From JBBSDP01 sp963754335 (GTDB taxonomy: Bacteria; Planctomycetota; Phycisphaerae; Tepidisphaerales; Tepidisphaeraceae), in contig CAVWFQ010000003.1 in NCBI GenBank assembly GCA_963754335.1, forward strand, positions 372,001-436,000: DNA of 64,000 nucleotides, in the 5' to 3' direction. A program made the translations under genes and the position numbers. Below, piece after piece: positions 21,412-30,419 of the stretch. The number at the start of each line of letters is the position of its first letter. Position 1 is the stretch's first letter. A model generated the notes under the pieces. It saw nothing but the letters and a program-made list of their open reading frames with translations, ran no database searches and was not told the DNA's origin.

Positions 21412-21871
21412 GTGGCAAAAATGATTCATAGCGTCGATCTTGCACAACAGGTTGGTCGTCTTCTGGAGGAGAAGGCCCGTTTGACCGCGGAGCTCACACA
21501 GGTGGAGCAGACCCTCGGTCAGGTCGGGGCCATTCTCAAGTCCGGGCCCAATGGCGTCCGGCTCGGCCGCAAGCCGGGTCGTCCCGCGGGGATCACCGCG
21601 GCCCCCGCGGCCCCTGCGGTCACCGCGGTAACCGACGGCCGAAAGCGTAAACGCCATCGAAAGCATTTCGATGTGACGGCCGAGGATTTTGTCCTGGGTT
21701 ACGTGAAATCGCACAAGAACCCGACGACCAAAGACATCAACGGCTTTTGGAAGTCGCAAGGGCGTGGCGCAACCGCGGACAATACCCTGACCAAGTTGGT
21801 CAAAGAGGGGCAGCTCAGGGCGCACCCCGCTTGGCGAGGGTATCCGCGGCAGCAAATACGCCGTCGGATGA
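21412..21871 (+). CDS. Small DNA-binding-like protein with AT-hook (one frameshift)
   Basis: About 150 residues. The GTG at 21412 is preferred because GTAAGGAG stands nine bases before it. An ATG at 21421 is the alternative. The N-terminal third is a probable coiled coil (LEEKARLTAELTQVEQTL). A basic 'GRKPGRPAG' follows, the core of an AT-hook that binds the minor groove, and then an Ala/Pro linker and 'RKRKRHRKHF'. The C-terminal 55 residues (TAEDFVLGYVKSHKNPTTKD...NTLTKLVKEGQL) resemble a winged-helix fold. A one-base frameshift near 21820 restores the ending 'RRTPLGEGIRGSKYAVG'. A chromatin-type or regulatory role is inferred. Confidence 0.6.
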
Positions 21872-21942
21872 TCTCAATCGACAGTCGAGCGGGAAGATCG
21901 CGGCGTTCTGTCTGGAACGCCGAGACTCTCCTCTCGCGCAGA

Positions 21943-22804
21943 TCAATCAGATGGAACTGACCGGACCGCCAGCGCGACCGCGATTGCGGCGGCCGCGACC
22001 ACGGGGAGAAGCTGCGCGAACCGTTTGGCCGCGCCTGCGCGGCAGGGCCGGCAGGTCGCCCAGCCGGGCGAGCAGCGGCGCCGCCAGGAGCATGATGTCG
22101 CTCACCAGTGGGGGGGTGGTGTAGGCGTAGAACTGAGCAAAGACGAGCATTCCGAACAGCGGCGAAACAATTGCAAAAATAGCGCCCCGGCCGAGCGACA
22201 ATCGCGGAAATAAATACGCCATGAAGGCGGCGGCTGACGTCATGGCGACCAGTGATGTTGTACCGGCCGCCAGCTTCAGATTCTGCGTTACACCGAGAAC
22301 GAGTGCGGCTCCCAGGGTGGTGATGGCCAGGATTACGGGCATCAGGGGCCCGCGCAGATGTTCCGCTTCCGTCTCCAGCCCCAGCCACCACAAGGCGCCG
22401 ACCGCGCCGAGGGCGCAGAGCCGACATTCAAACGACAACCCGGTTTCAGTCCATCCGAGTTTCAATGGGCCCAGAAGCAGATGGAGCCCAAACCAAAAGA
22501 GGCCGAACGCGAACGGAAATCGCAGCCACAGGGGAGGGCGAGCCATCGCATCCAGTGACCCCAACAGCGCCGTTGGAATGGAGAACCAGACAAGCCAGAA
22601 GGCCGCGTCCCCGCTCCCCGGCGGCCAGTGCGGAATTCCGCCAATCGAGCAAAACCCGGCCGCAAATCCGAGTGAGAACGCGATGGCTCCCGCCGCGCGG
22701 GCGGAGCGTTCGCCGCCATCCTTTCTCAAGCCGATCGCAAAGCCCGCTGCCACGATCATCGCCGGCAGCAGAAAATAGAGCGTGATCTCGTAGCTCGAGA
22801 ACAT
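21943..22804 (-). CDS. Polytopic membrane protein of unknown function (one frameshift)
   Basis: A hydrophobic protein with about seven to eight predicted membrane segments (ITLYFLLPAMIVAAGFAIGL, LWLRFPFAFGLFWFGLHLLL, MPVILAITTLGAALVLGV and others). A frameshift near 22040 is inferred. The direct frame ends in an Arg-rich tail, while the next frame gives 'AAKRFAQLLPVVAAAAIAVA', a normal last membrane helix, and stops at 21943. No transporter signature was recognised. It is convergent with the AT-hook gene and 18 bases upstream of the minus-strand YceI end. Confidence 0.6.
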
Positions 22805-22822
22805 GTTGGACGCCGGCTTCGA

Positions 22823-23407
22823 CTAATTCTTGATCGCTTCCACTGCGACCACGATTCGGACATCGTCGCCGACCCCTTGCGGCATCGTCTTCATGTCGAA
22901 ATCGCTCCGTTTGATGGTGAAGGTGGTTTCAAAGCCGGCGCGGGTCTCGCCTTTCATCCCCTTGCCCACGCCGGTCATCTGCATCGGGAGGGTCACCGAT
23001 TTGGTGACGCCGTGAATCGTCAGGTCGCCGGTCAGGTCGAAAGTGTCGTCACCGGTCTTCTTCGCGGACGAGCTCTTGAATTCGATCGTGGGAAACTGCT
23101 TCGCGTTAAACCAGTCCGGGCCCCGCAGATCGTTGTCGCGCATCACGACGTGGGTATCCAGGTTAGCCAGCGGCACGCTGACCGAGAACGATGTCTTTCC
23201 GGGATCACTCGAATCATAATCGATAGTCCCCGTTGGCCCGGCGATCAATCCCCAGATGTACCCGGCGTTAAAATGATGAATCCGAAAAACACCCGTCGAA
23301 TGGATCGGATCGACCTTGTAGGTATCGGCGCGCCCAACGGACGGCACCGCAAGGGTCAACATCGACGCAATCAATACCAACACGAACGAGCGGCACGGTG
23401 AATACAT
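22823..23407 (-). CDS. Secreted YceI-family lipid-binding protein
   Basis: A protein of 194 residues with a signal peptide ending near 'VPSVGRA' and the YceI lipocalin-like barrel: 'TYKVDPIHSTGVFRIHHF' at the mature N-terminus, 'VVMRDNDLRGPDWFNAKQFP' in the middle, 'DLTGDLTIHGVTKSVTLPM' and a final 'RSDFDMKTMPQGVGDDVRI'. YceI proteins bind polyisoprenoid-type lipids in the periplasm. The physiological role here is unknown. The ATG at 23407 is preferred over one at 23440 because it gives a normal leader length. Confidence 0.9.
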   Translation of the reverse strand: MYSPCRSFVLVLIASMLTLAVPSVGRADTYKVDPIHSTGVFRIHHFNAGYIWGLIAGPTGTIDYDSSDPGKTSFSVSVPLANLDTHVVMRDNDLRGPDWFNAKQFPTIEFKSSSAKKTGDDTFDLTGDLTIHGVTKSVTLPMQMTGVGKGMKGETRAGFETTFTIKRSDFDMKTMPQGVGDDVRIVVAVEAIKN

Positions 23408-23540
23408 TGGCAACCTCAAATGAAATGGAGTCGATCGCACGACGGGCGAAATTGCCGCGCCGTTGAACCTATCCTAGGCAAGCGCAGTGGATTCATCCGG
23501 CCGACCCCCTTACGCTTTCTGGAGCGAGACGGGATCCATC

Positions 23541-25034
23541 ATGAACACAAGCCTGGCGGCATTGCTGCTGTTCATCATCGGCGGAGGAGGGGCCGACCTG
23601 CTTGATTACATCCCGACCGATGTGTTCTGGCGCGATCAAAACACCGCAGTGACGGTGGACGACATGGCTGCCGCGCTGAAGACTGAACCGGTCGCTGATG
23701 CATCCGATTCCATTTCCAATCTTGGCGCTTCTGATCCCCAGGCGCGGCTCGCGGCCGTCGAGAAGCTCATGAAGCTCGGGCCGGGCGTGATTCCACAGTT
23801 GCGCGAGGCTGAATCGAGTCCGTCGGCGGAAGTCGCCCAGCGGGCACATGCCATCGCAGCGGAACTCGCCGCCGCCAAAAAGAAGAACGATGTGCGCCGG
23901 CTCATGGCGATCCGCGCGCTCGGAGAGATCAAGGACCCGCGCGGATTGCCGATCTTGAAATTGCTCACGGATTCCCGGGATGATTTTGTCGCCGACTATG
24001 TCCGCTCCGCGGTAGCCGCCATCAACGACGGGGCTTCAACTCAACGCGCCGTCACGATGCCTTCGGATACTCAACCGGCCACAACTCGAGCGGCCGCGCC
24101 GAATCCGGATCTCTGGCTGCTTCCCGCCGGTTGCCGCGCCGTCATGCAGATCAGGCCGCGCGGACACGGGCCCATCGATCTGCGCCGCGCTGCGGCCGGA
24201 TTGCTGGTTCGCAGCAATCAAACTCCGCAGGAAGTGATCGAGCAGATGGGTCGCCTGGCGCTTTCCGTCGCCGAGCGGGTGGGCAATATTCGTCTCCAAT
24301 CGCTGACCGCCGGAGTCTCGGGAGATATCGGGGACAAAAGCGGGTTTGCCGTGCTGGTCGGCTCCGGTCAATTTGATTCACATGCCGTGGCTTCGATCGC
24401 GCATACGGAAAAGGTTCCGTTCAAAGTCGTGAATGGTTTTGAAGTGTTTCAGCCGGACGGCGAAAGCATGTTTTTCATGCCGTCCGACAATCGGATCGTC
24501 TTTTGTGCCTCGCCCGCCGGAGAAAACGATTCGCTCACCGCCATGATTGCCGCAGTGAGGACTGGAGAAGGTGACTTAAGAAGAACGGAGGAAATGGTAA
24601 AACTGATCGACTCGATCGACATCACTCGGCCGGCCTGGGCCGTCGCCCAGATCACCGATTCGTATCGCCAGGTCCCGTCGCTGCAATGGTTCCAGAGCAT
24701 TACGCTTGTTGGAGAGCCAACGGGTGACGGACTGCACCTGGTCGTTCGCGGGCAGACGAAGGATGCCGAGTCGGCAAGGGGGGCCGCAAACCAGATCCCG
24801 GGCCTTGCGAGCGGCGCGGCATCGGAGATGAAGCTTCTCGAGCCGATCATCCCCGCTTTGAAGTCCGCCGGTGATTTTTTCGCAAGCGTCAAATGCAGTT
24901 CCGAGGCAAATGAGGTGACCGTGACCGCCGAGATCAAAGATTCACCGTCGACTCTCTTTGTGCTTCCACTGTTCATCAACTTTGGCAATCAGCATGACGT
25001 CATTCCGCCGGCAGAGCTGCCGGGGAAACGATGA
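23541..25034 (+). CDS. Exported HEAT-repeat-like protein
   Basis: 497 residues from an ATG at 23541, which begins a hydrophobic leader (MNTSLAALLLFIIGGGG). Residues 60-150 contain HEAT/armadillo-like helical pairs (LAAVEKLMKLGPGVIPQLRE, RLMAIRALGEIKDPRGLPIL). A linker rich in TQPATT follows, and the C-terminal 300 residues form an alpha/beta region with 'FAVLVGSGQFDSHAVASIAH' and 'DNRIVFCASPAGENDSLTAM'. I do not recognise that part. The next gene starts 10 bases after its stop, so the two are probably co-transcribed. Confidence 0.7.
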   Translation: MNTSLAALLLFIIGGGGADLLDYIPTDVFWRDQNTAVTVDDMAAALKTEPVADASDSISNLGASDPQARLAAVEKLMKLGPGVIPQLREAESSPSAEVAQRAHAIAAELAAAKKKNDVRRLMAIRALGEIKDPRGLPILKLLTDSRDDFVADYVRSAVAAINDGASTQRAVTMPSDTQPATTRAAAPNPDLWLLPAGCRAVMQIRPRGHGPIDLRRAAAGLLVRSNQTPQEVIEQMGRLALSVAERVGNIRLQSLTAGVSGDIGDKSGFAVLVGSGQFDSHAVASIAHTEKVPFKVVNGFEVFQPDGESMFFMPSDNRIVFCASPAGENDSLTAMIAAVRTGEGDLRRTEEMVKLIDSIDITRPAWAVAQITDSYRQVPSLQWFQSITLVGEPTGDGLHLVVRGQTKDAESARGAANQIPGLASGAASEMKLLEPIIPALKSAGDFFASVKCSSEANEVTVTAEIKDSPSTLFVLPLFINFGNQHDVIPPAELPGKR

Positions 25035-25044
25035 AATTGGAACG

Positions 25045-25890
25045 ATGAACGAAACACAACTGGCTTTTTCGACTAACGCCTTCAAGAAAAACACCCTCGA
25101 CGAGGCGATCGACGTCATCGGGGAGATCGGCTATGCCGGCGTGGAGATCATGGCGGATGTCCCGCACGCCTATCCCCCAAGGCTGCCCGTCGATCAACTC
25201 GCCGCCCTTAAATCGCGAATCGCCGCGCCGGGAATGTCCGTCAGCAATATCAACGCCTTTACCCTGTTCGCATGCGGCGACACGTATCATCCGACGTGGA
25301 TTGAAGACGATGTCCAGGCACGCGAACGCCGGATTTCGCACACCCTTGCGGCGATCGATCTGGCGGCCCAGGTCGGAGCGAAGACGGTGAGCCTTCAGCC
25401 GGGCGGCCCGATGATCGGCACCGATCTGACCCGCGACCTGGCCGGCGAGCGTTTTGCCGAGGGGCTCGCGCGCGTGCTTCCCGCTGCACGGCGGCAGGGG
25501 ATCGTCCTCGCGATCGAGCCGGAACCCGGTTTGTTCATCCAGACCTCTGGCGAATACCGGGAATTCAAAGATCGGTTTTTTCGTGATGATGCATCGATCC
25601 AGATGAACTGCGACATCGGCCACCTGTTTTGCGTTGGGGATGATCCCGTCGAAGTGATCCGCACGATGAGCGATCACCTGGCTCACGTCCATCTTGAAGA
25701 CATCGGCGCCAACCGCGTTCACCAGCATCTCACCCCCGGCAAAGGCGTAATCGATTTCCCGAGCGTTTTCGCCGCGCTGAAGCAGGTGAAATATCCAGGC
25801 TGGGTGACCGTCGAACTCTATCCGTACGAAGTGGCCGCCGCCGGCGTCGCCCGGCGCGCCTTCGATCATCTCCAGCCAATGCTGGGGTGA
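25045..25890 (+). CDS. Sugar phosphate isomerase/epimerase-like TIM-barrel protein
   Basis: 281 residues of the xylose isomerase-like (AP endonuclease 2) TIM-barrel superfamily. Metal-ligand positions are visible: Glu in 'LAIEPEPGLF', Asp and His in 'QMNCDIGHLFC', His in 'HLAHVHLEDI', and Glu in the last strand 'VTVELYPYE'. The phrase 'QHLTPGKGVIDFPSVF' is common in this family. The enzyme probably isomerises or epimerises a sugar or inositol-type substrate, but the exact reaction is not readable. EboC-like proteins share the same layout. The start is fixed by the ATG at 25045, 10 bases after the preceding stop. Confidence 0.82.
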   Translation: MNETQLAFSTNAFKKNTLDEAIDVIGEIGYAGVEIMADVPHAYPPRLPVDQLAALKSRIAAPGMSVSNINAFTLFACGDTYHPTWIEDDVQARERRISHTLAAIDLAAQVGAKTVSLQPGGPMIGTDLTRDLAGERFAEGLARVLPAARRQGIVLAIEPEPGLFIQTSGEYREFKDRFFRDDASIQMNCDIGHLFCVGDDPVEVIRTMSDHLAHVHLEDIGANRVHQHLTPGKGVIDFPSVFAALKQVKYPGWVTVELYPYEVAAAGVARRAFDHLQPMLG

Positions 25891-25898
25891 AGCGCAAG

Positions 25899-26056
25899 CA
25901 AAATCCCAAATCCCAAGCACCAAAGCCCAAATAAATTCCAAACTCCAAAGGGGAAAATTCCAAACGGGAGCGCCCTGAGCGCGCCGCCCTTGTTTGGCTT
26001 TTGGAATTTGGTCTTTGGGAATTTTTTGGGCTTTGGTGATTGGGCTTTGGAAATTT
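25899..26056. repeat. Long inverted repeat of CCAAATCCC-type words (family C)
   Basis: The left arm 25899-25966 is A/C-rich (CCCAAATCCCAAGCACCAAA...) and the right arm 25990-26056 is T/G-rich. A perfect core of 14 bases, CACCAAAGCCCAAA, pairs at 25918-25931 with 26025-26038. The rest pairs imperfectly and can slip. It fills most of the 240-base gap between two co-directional genes. No protein is coded. Confidence 0.8.
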
Positions 26057-26130
26057 CCCGCAGTAGATTTTCCTTCCTTTTCATCTGTAGCGATTTTCGG
26101 TAGTACAGTGGCTCCACAAGGAGGCTATTG

Positions 26131-28098
26131 GTGATCCGATGGGTCGTTCCGCTTTTGTTTCTGGGGGCGATCGGTTGTGCCACGTCGCACGACGTGCAGA
26201 TTTCGACACACCCGTCCGATGCGATCATCAGCGTCGATGGCGTCCGACGCGGCCGGGGGCCGCTGAAGGAAACGTTCACGTTTGCCACTGACGCCGAAAC
26301 CCACGTCATCAGCGCTTCGCGGCTGGGTTACAAGGATGTCTCCCTCCAGGTCGGGCGCGACTTCGACCGGGATTCGCTGCTCATGGAACTGAAGCCGCGA
26401 AGCAAACGGGTGACTTTTATCGTGACGCCAGTTCCCGGAACCGTGAGCGTTGATGGCAAGCCGGTCAGCCCGGATCCGATTTCGCAAGGCTCATACGATC
26501 TCGATTTCGCGGTCGACGACAAAGGCGATTCCGCCACGCACACTGTTACGGCCGAGCGACCCGGCTACAAGAAGGCGGAAGCGAAGCTCAACTGGAGCGA
26601 CCCCGACCCGAATTACACGCTTGCCCTGGATGCCGTTCGCAAGGACCTGTCGATTACGACAACGCCCGCCGGCGCGACCGTGATTCTCAACGGCGAATCG
26701 CTGGGAACCAGTCCCATCAACTACAGCGGCTATCCGTTTCCAGTCAATCCGGATACGAATGAATGGGTCCCCCAAAAGCTCAAAATCGCGAAGCCCGGTT
26801 TTGACCCGGTTGAAACGTCGATCAGTTGGGACGGCGGCAAAAGCGACTATCACATCGACCTGATTCCGCACACCAAGACGGTGCGCATCCTCAGCAATCC
26901 GCGCGGAGCGGAGATCAAAATCGATGGCGCTGAAGTCACCCGGGATGCCGCGGGAATCTCGACGGCGAAGCTTGTCTTTTCGCCCATCAATGAAAAAGGG
27001 GATCTCAAGAGCTACTCGGCCACGGCCAGCAAGACCGACGCCGATTCGCAGTGGGTCCCGCTACCATTCGCGATCCGGTGGGACGAAGGGAAAACGGATT
27101 ACCCGATTGCGCTCAAGGAAATAAAGACCCGTCCGGTCAACCTGTCCCGAGTTCGTCCGGTCCATGAAGATCATGGATGGCAATTGGCCGCCGAAACAGT
27201 GGCAACGATCGGAATGAAGGATGTTGGAGATGGCCCGGATTTTCCCAAGGCGGTGAAGATCACCGATCAGCCCAGGGGAACGATGATCGACGCCCTGACG
27301 GTTTCGCCGGATGGATCACAGGTGTTGTTCACGATTCTTTCAGGCAGGGCAACTGCCGACCTGCGCTCGGCGATGCTTGCTGTGAACGCCGACGGAAGCG
27401 GCGGGGTGACGAATTTCGGCGACGGGAAATTCCTCGACATGACGCCGTCCTACACCCCCGACGGCAGCCAGATCGTCTTTGCATCCAATCGCGGCGGAAA
27501 GCGAATGAGCGTCTGGGAAATGTCGGCCGTCGGCGACCCGGCCATGAACCAACTCACCAGTGGTGATGAAAATGACCTTTGGCCGTCGGTGGATTCCGAC
27601 CCCAAACCCCGGCTGTTGTACGAAGCACTGATCGATACGCGCCTCGATGCGCGGCTCTTTATGACACAGCTCGGATCCAACTCGCGCACAGACCTCACGC
27701 GAGAGGGGGGCATTCAGCCGCGAATCAGTCCCAAGGCCGATTCAATCCTTTACACCGCGATCAGCGAAAAGAATGGCAAACGGCGGATCTACCGTGTTCC
27801 GGATCGTGGCGGCGTACCGACCCCGCTGACCAACGACGCCGACGCCGACGAATTCGACGCAACCTGGTCGCGCGACGGCAATCGCATCGCCTACGTCTCG
27901 GATCGCGGAACCGATGAGGACGGCCGCAACAATTACGACATCTGGGTTCTGGACGTGGACCACCCCGAACATCCCATCCGCATCACCGCCAATGGAAGCT
28001 GGGATGATTGCCCGTCGTGGGATCCCAGCGGGCGTTTTATCTATTTCCGCTCCAATCGCGGTGGGGATTGGGCGATCTGGAAGATCGCCGTGAAGTGA
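26131..28098 (+). CDS. PEGA-repeat lipoprotein with TolB-like propeller
   Basis: About 655 residues. The GTG at 26131 follows AAGGAGG by six bases. A lipoprotein-type leader (VPLLFLGAIGC) suggests membrane anchoring. Residues 20 to about 335 hold four PEGA-type beta modules, each with a 'sP.ga.v.vdG' beginning (HPSDAIISVDGVRRG, TPVPGTVSVDGKPV, TPAGATVILNGESLG, NPRGAEIKIDGAEV). The C-terminal 300 residues form a TolB/WD40-like propeller with repeated 'DGSQIVFASNRGG' and 'GRFIYFRSNRGGDW' blades. PEGA modules usually attach to surface structures or peptidoglycan-side partners. The combined role is unknown. It is convergent with the next gene across a hairpin. Confidence 0.82.
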   Translation: MIRWVVPLLFLGAIGCATSHDVQISTHPSDAIISVDGVRRGRGPLKETFTFATDAETHVISASRLGYKDVSLQVGRDFDRDSLLMELKPRSKRVTFIVTPVPGTVSVDGKPVSPDPISQGSYDLDFAVDDKGDSATHTVTAERPGYKKAEAKLNWSDPDPNYTLALDAVRKDLSITTTPAGATVILNGESLGTSPINYSGYPFPVNPDTNEWVPQKLKIAKPGFDPVETSISWDGGKSDYHIDLIPHTKTVRILSNPRGAEIKIDGAEVTRDAAGISTAKLVFSPINEKGDLKSYSATASKTDADSQWVPLPFAIRWDEGKTDYPIALKEIKTRPVNLSRVRPVHEDHGWQLAAETVATIGMKDVGDGPDFPKAVKITDQPRGTMIDALTVSPDGSQVLFTILSGRATADLRSAMLAVNADGSGGVTNFGDGKFLDMTPSYTPDGSQIVFASNRGGKRMSVWEMSAVGDPAMNQLTSGDENDLWPSVDSDPKPRLLYEALIDTRLDARLFMTQLGSNSRTDLTREGGIQPRISPKADSILYTAISEKNGKRRIYRVPDRGGVPTPLTNDADADEFDATWSRDGNRIAYVSDRGTDEDGRNNYDIWVLDVDHPEHPIRITANGSWDDCPSWDPSGRFIYFRSNRGGDWAIWKIAVK

Positions 28099-28117
28099 GC
28101 GGGGAAAGATTCTTTGG

Positions 28118-28193
28118 TCGTAATCTTAATCTTAATCTTAATCCTAATCGTAATCCTCTTCGATCGATTACGATTAGGATTAAGATTACGATC
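28118..28193. repeat. Hairpin of TAATCTTAATCC-type words (family D)
   Basis: Perfect 23-base arms at 28133-28155 and 28166-28188 are separated by a 10-base loop. The left arm is preceded by extra CTTAAT units, so several pairing registers are possible. It lies between the stop codons of two convergent genes, only 19 bases from one and 9 from the other, the expected place for a two-way terminator. T-runs are absent. Confidence 0.85.
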
Positions 28194-28202
28194 CAGAATT
28201 CG

Positions 28203-29399
28203 TCACTGAGCGACGATTTCTACTGCCACCGTATTTTCCGCCACGCGCTGCACTTGTTGATCCACCACGCTTACCTTCAGCAGGTACCGGCCGATGGTCA
28301 GATTGGCCGGCAGCTTGATCATTTTAACAAGGAAGAAATCGTGGCGGCGATTGCGCGAATAGTCCACGATCGAACGGGTTTGTTTTTCCCGCCAGACTTC
28401 CAGCCCGTTCTGTTCATCGTAGAGAACCACCTCCTCGGCCAGCATCGTCGTCCAGCGCTTCTGCTCGTCGAGCTGTGACGAAAAATTTTCCACCTCGCAG
28501 TAAACAATTGCAGGATTTTCACGGCCGGCGGGAAAGCGGGTGGGCTCGATCGGTTCGTATACGCCAAACCCGTCCACTTTCCGGCAAAGGGCAACGACTG
28601 GGATGGTTAGCTCCGCCTGGCTGCGCAGCCGCTCGCCCAGTTCGAGCAGGGGGCGTACCTTTTTCGAAAGCAACAGATTGCCGTCGGCCCGGACAGAGGT
28701 GCGGAAGTTGCTGATTCCGTCCATCAGGGCCGCGAGCACCTCGCGGTCTTCGCTGTTGAGCCCGGCAATCACCGGAAGCTGCGGAACCGCCTCGCCACGA
28801 ACCAGTTGCAGGAGCTGGTAATCGAGCTGGCCCGGCAGGTCCTGCGGGTAATCCTTGACATGCTGGCTGAGTTTGCGGTCCAGGTCGCCGACGGTGAGCG
28901 CCGAGATCTCCGGGGGAATGCCCCCGTCGGTGGTCGCAATCTGCGTCCTCGATTCGGCTCCGTTGGAATGCGCATTTTGCCCTGTTGCTCCGGCTGGTTT
29001 TGTTTCCGGCGGGACGCTCCGCGACTCATTTGCCGCAGTACGACGGGGATGCGCATTGGCCCGCTGCGATCCAAGGCTCAGCGCATCCGGATCGATCGCT
29101 GTGGCAACCGACGGTTCCGTGCTCGCGCCGCCGCGCTGATTCAACAGCGGTTCCACCGTCTTGGCGTAGTTCGCCGCCTTCTGCGCAAGCACCTCAGCCG
29201 TGCCGCGGATATCCTCGTCGGCGGGCCCGGTCGCGGGTTGAGGCGAATCATGGCGGATTCCCGCCGAGTACCCCGGCGCCGCCGGCGGCGGCGGTGGATT
29301 GGACGGCGGCGGCGTGGAATTGTTGTGGCATCCGCCGGTGACCAGAAAAAGTGCCGTGAGTATGCCGCTGATAATGCGAGATCTGCTCATACATTCCAT
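28203..29399 (-). CDS. Proline-rich lipoprotein of unknown function
   Basis: 398 residues beginning with a lipoprotein signal (ISGILTALFLVTGGC, Cys as the lipid site). A Pro-rich, low-complexity tether follows (PPPSNPPPPPAAP), then a helical middle, and a C-terminal beta-rich domain with 'NPAIVYCEVENFSS', 'EEVVLYDEQNGLEVWREK' and 'IKLPANLTIGRYLLKVSVVD'. That last pattern resembles planctomycete proteins that compare a body domain with 'V.C.V.NF.S'. I do not know a function. Starts at 29399 and 29390 are both possible. AAGGA favours the first. The zinc-ribbon membrane gene lies 143 bases upstream on the same strand. Confidence 0.7.
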   Translation of the reverse strand: MECMSRSRIISGILTALFLVTGGCHNNSTPPPSNPPPPPAAPGYSAGIRHDSPQPATGPADEDIRGTAEVLAQKAANYAKTVEPLLNQRGGASTEPSVATAIDPDALSLGSQRANAHPRRTAANESRSVPPETKPAGATGQNAHSNGAESRTQIATTDGGIPPEISALTVGDLDRKLSQHVKDYPQDLPGQLDYQLLQLVRGEAVPQLPVIAGLNSEDREVLAALMDGISNFRTSVRADGNLLLSKKVRPLLELGERLRSQAELTIPVVALCRKVDGFGVYEPIEPTRFPAGRENPAIVYCEVENFSSQLDEQKRWTTMLAEEVVLYDEQNGLEVWREKQTRSIVDYSRNRRHDFFLVKMIKLPANLTIGRYLLKVSVVDQQVQRVAENTVAVEIVAQ

Positions 29400-29542
29400 C
29401 CTTGGAATCGGCCGTTTAGGACCTCCTGTCCGACGGCGCCCTTGTCGCGGTGAGATCTGAATATATCCGACGAATGTCGGTATGCAAGCCGATCAAACGC
29501 CTGACGAGCCTCTAAGAGCCGCGCACGAAGTAAGCGTTGCCC

Positions 29543-30304
29543 CTATCTCCGCGCAACCATCCGCATCGCAAATCCCGACATCGACAAAACGGAGAAAAAC
29601 GCGGCGCAGATCAGCAGGGCGACCAGCCCCATGGCCGCCGCGACCGGCCTGCGGGTCCTGAACGATCCGGCCAGCGCGAGCGCCATCTTTCCCGTTCCCT
29701 GTTCCGATCGGATCAACTTGAAATCCAGGGCGCGCGTCCGCAGCATCGCGGTCCCGCGCCACAATCGCTGTATGCCCAGGACCAGGAGAAAGCCGAAGAC
29801 CAGGACGGTCACAAACAGCCCGATATAGCTGAGAACGGTCATCGCCAGGAGAAAGGCGGCGGTGAGAATCCCGAACCCAACGAGCACGCCGAGCGCGCCG
29901 GCATGAAGATCGTTGACGACTTGCCCCGCGGCGGCGGTGTGAATCGGCGATTCCTCTAAAGAGGGACGGGTCCGAACGACCACCGGTTCTGCGTTCGGAG
30001 AGGTGATCTCCGTTGCTCGTGCAGCCGGGATCATTTGCGCGATCGCAACCGGCGTTCGCTCAATCGGCGGCTCGCTTAATGCCGCGTGGCACTCGTTGCA
30101 GACAATATGATTCCTGAACCTCCTGAGCTTTTGCAGCCGGCCGATTTTGTCGCCGCAGTTTTCGCAGCAGCGGCGGCCCGTTTCGAGCTGTTCGGCAAGG
30201 GGATGAGTCACCCCGCCGCATTCGGGGCATTGGCACAGCCGTTCGAGATGTCTTTTGGCCACCGCGATCCGGCTTCCACATTCGCCACAACGAAACTGCA
30301 TCAT
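29543..30304 (-). CDS. Zinc-ribbon membrane protein
   Basis: 253 residues. The first 80 carry four Cys-pair knuckles (FRCGECGS, CQCPECGG, CCENCGD, CNECHAAL), enough for two zinc ribbons. A Pro/Thr-rich linker follows, then a pair of hydrophobic segments (LGVLVGFGILTAAFLLAMTV, IGLFVTVLVFGFLLVLGI) and a third at the C-terminus (AAAMGLVALLICAAFFSV). Such cytoplasmic ribbon plus membrane-tail proteins are frequent in planctomycetes without assigned roles. A GGAGG precedes the ATG pair at 30304/30301. Confidence 0.75.
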   Translation of the reverse strand: MMQFRCGECGSRIAVAKRHLERLCQCPECGGVTHPLAEQLETGRRCCENCGDKIGRLQKLRRFRNHIVCNECHAALSEPPIERTPVAIAQMIPAARATEITSPNAEPVVVRTRPSLEESPIHTAAAGQVVNDLHAGALGVLVGFGILTAAFLLAMTVLSYIGLFVTVLVFGFLLVLGIQRLWRGTAMLRTRALDFKLIRSEQGTGKMALALAGSFRTRRPVAAAMGLVALLICAAFFSVLSMSGFAMRMVARR

Positions 30305-30419
30305 GTCCGCCTCCGCAAAACAGGACCCGCATGTTCTACCATAGATCGCACGCGGCGTGTTCTGACCGAACTCCTCACCGTCGAAGGATGGGTGCGTGAC
30401 ACTTCACGCGGACCTTATT

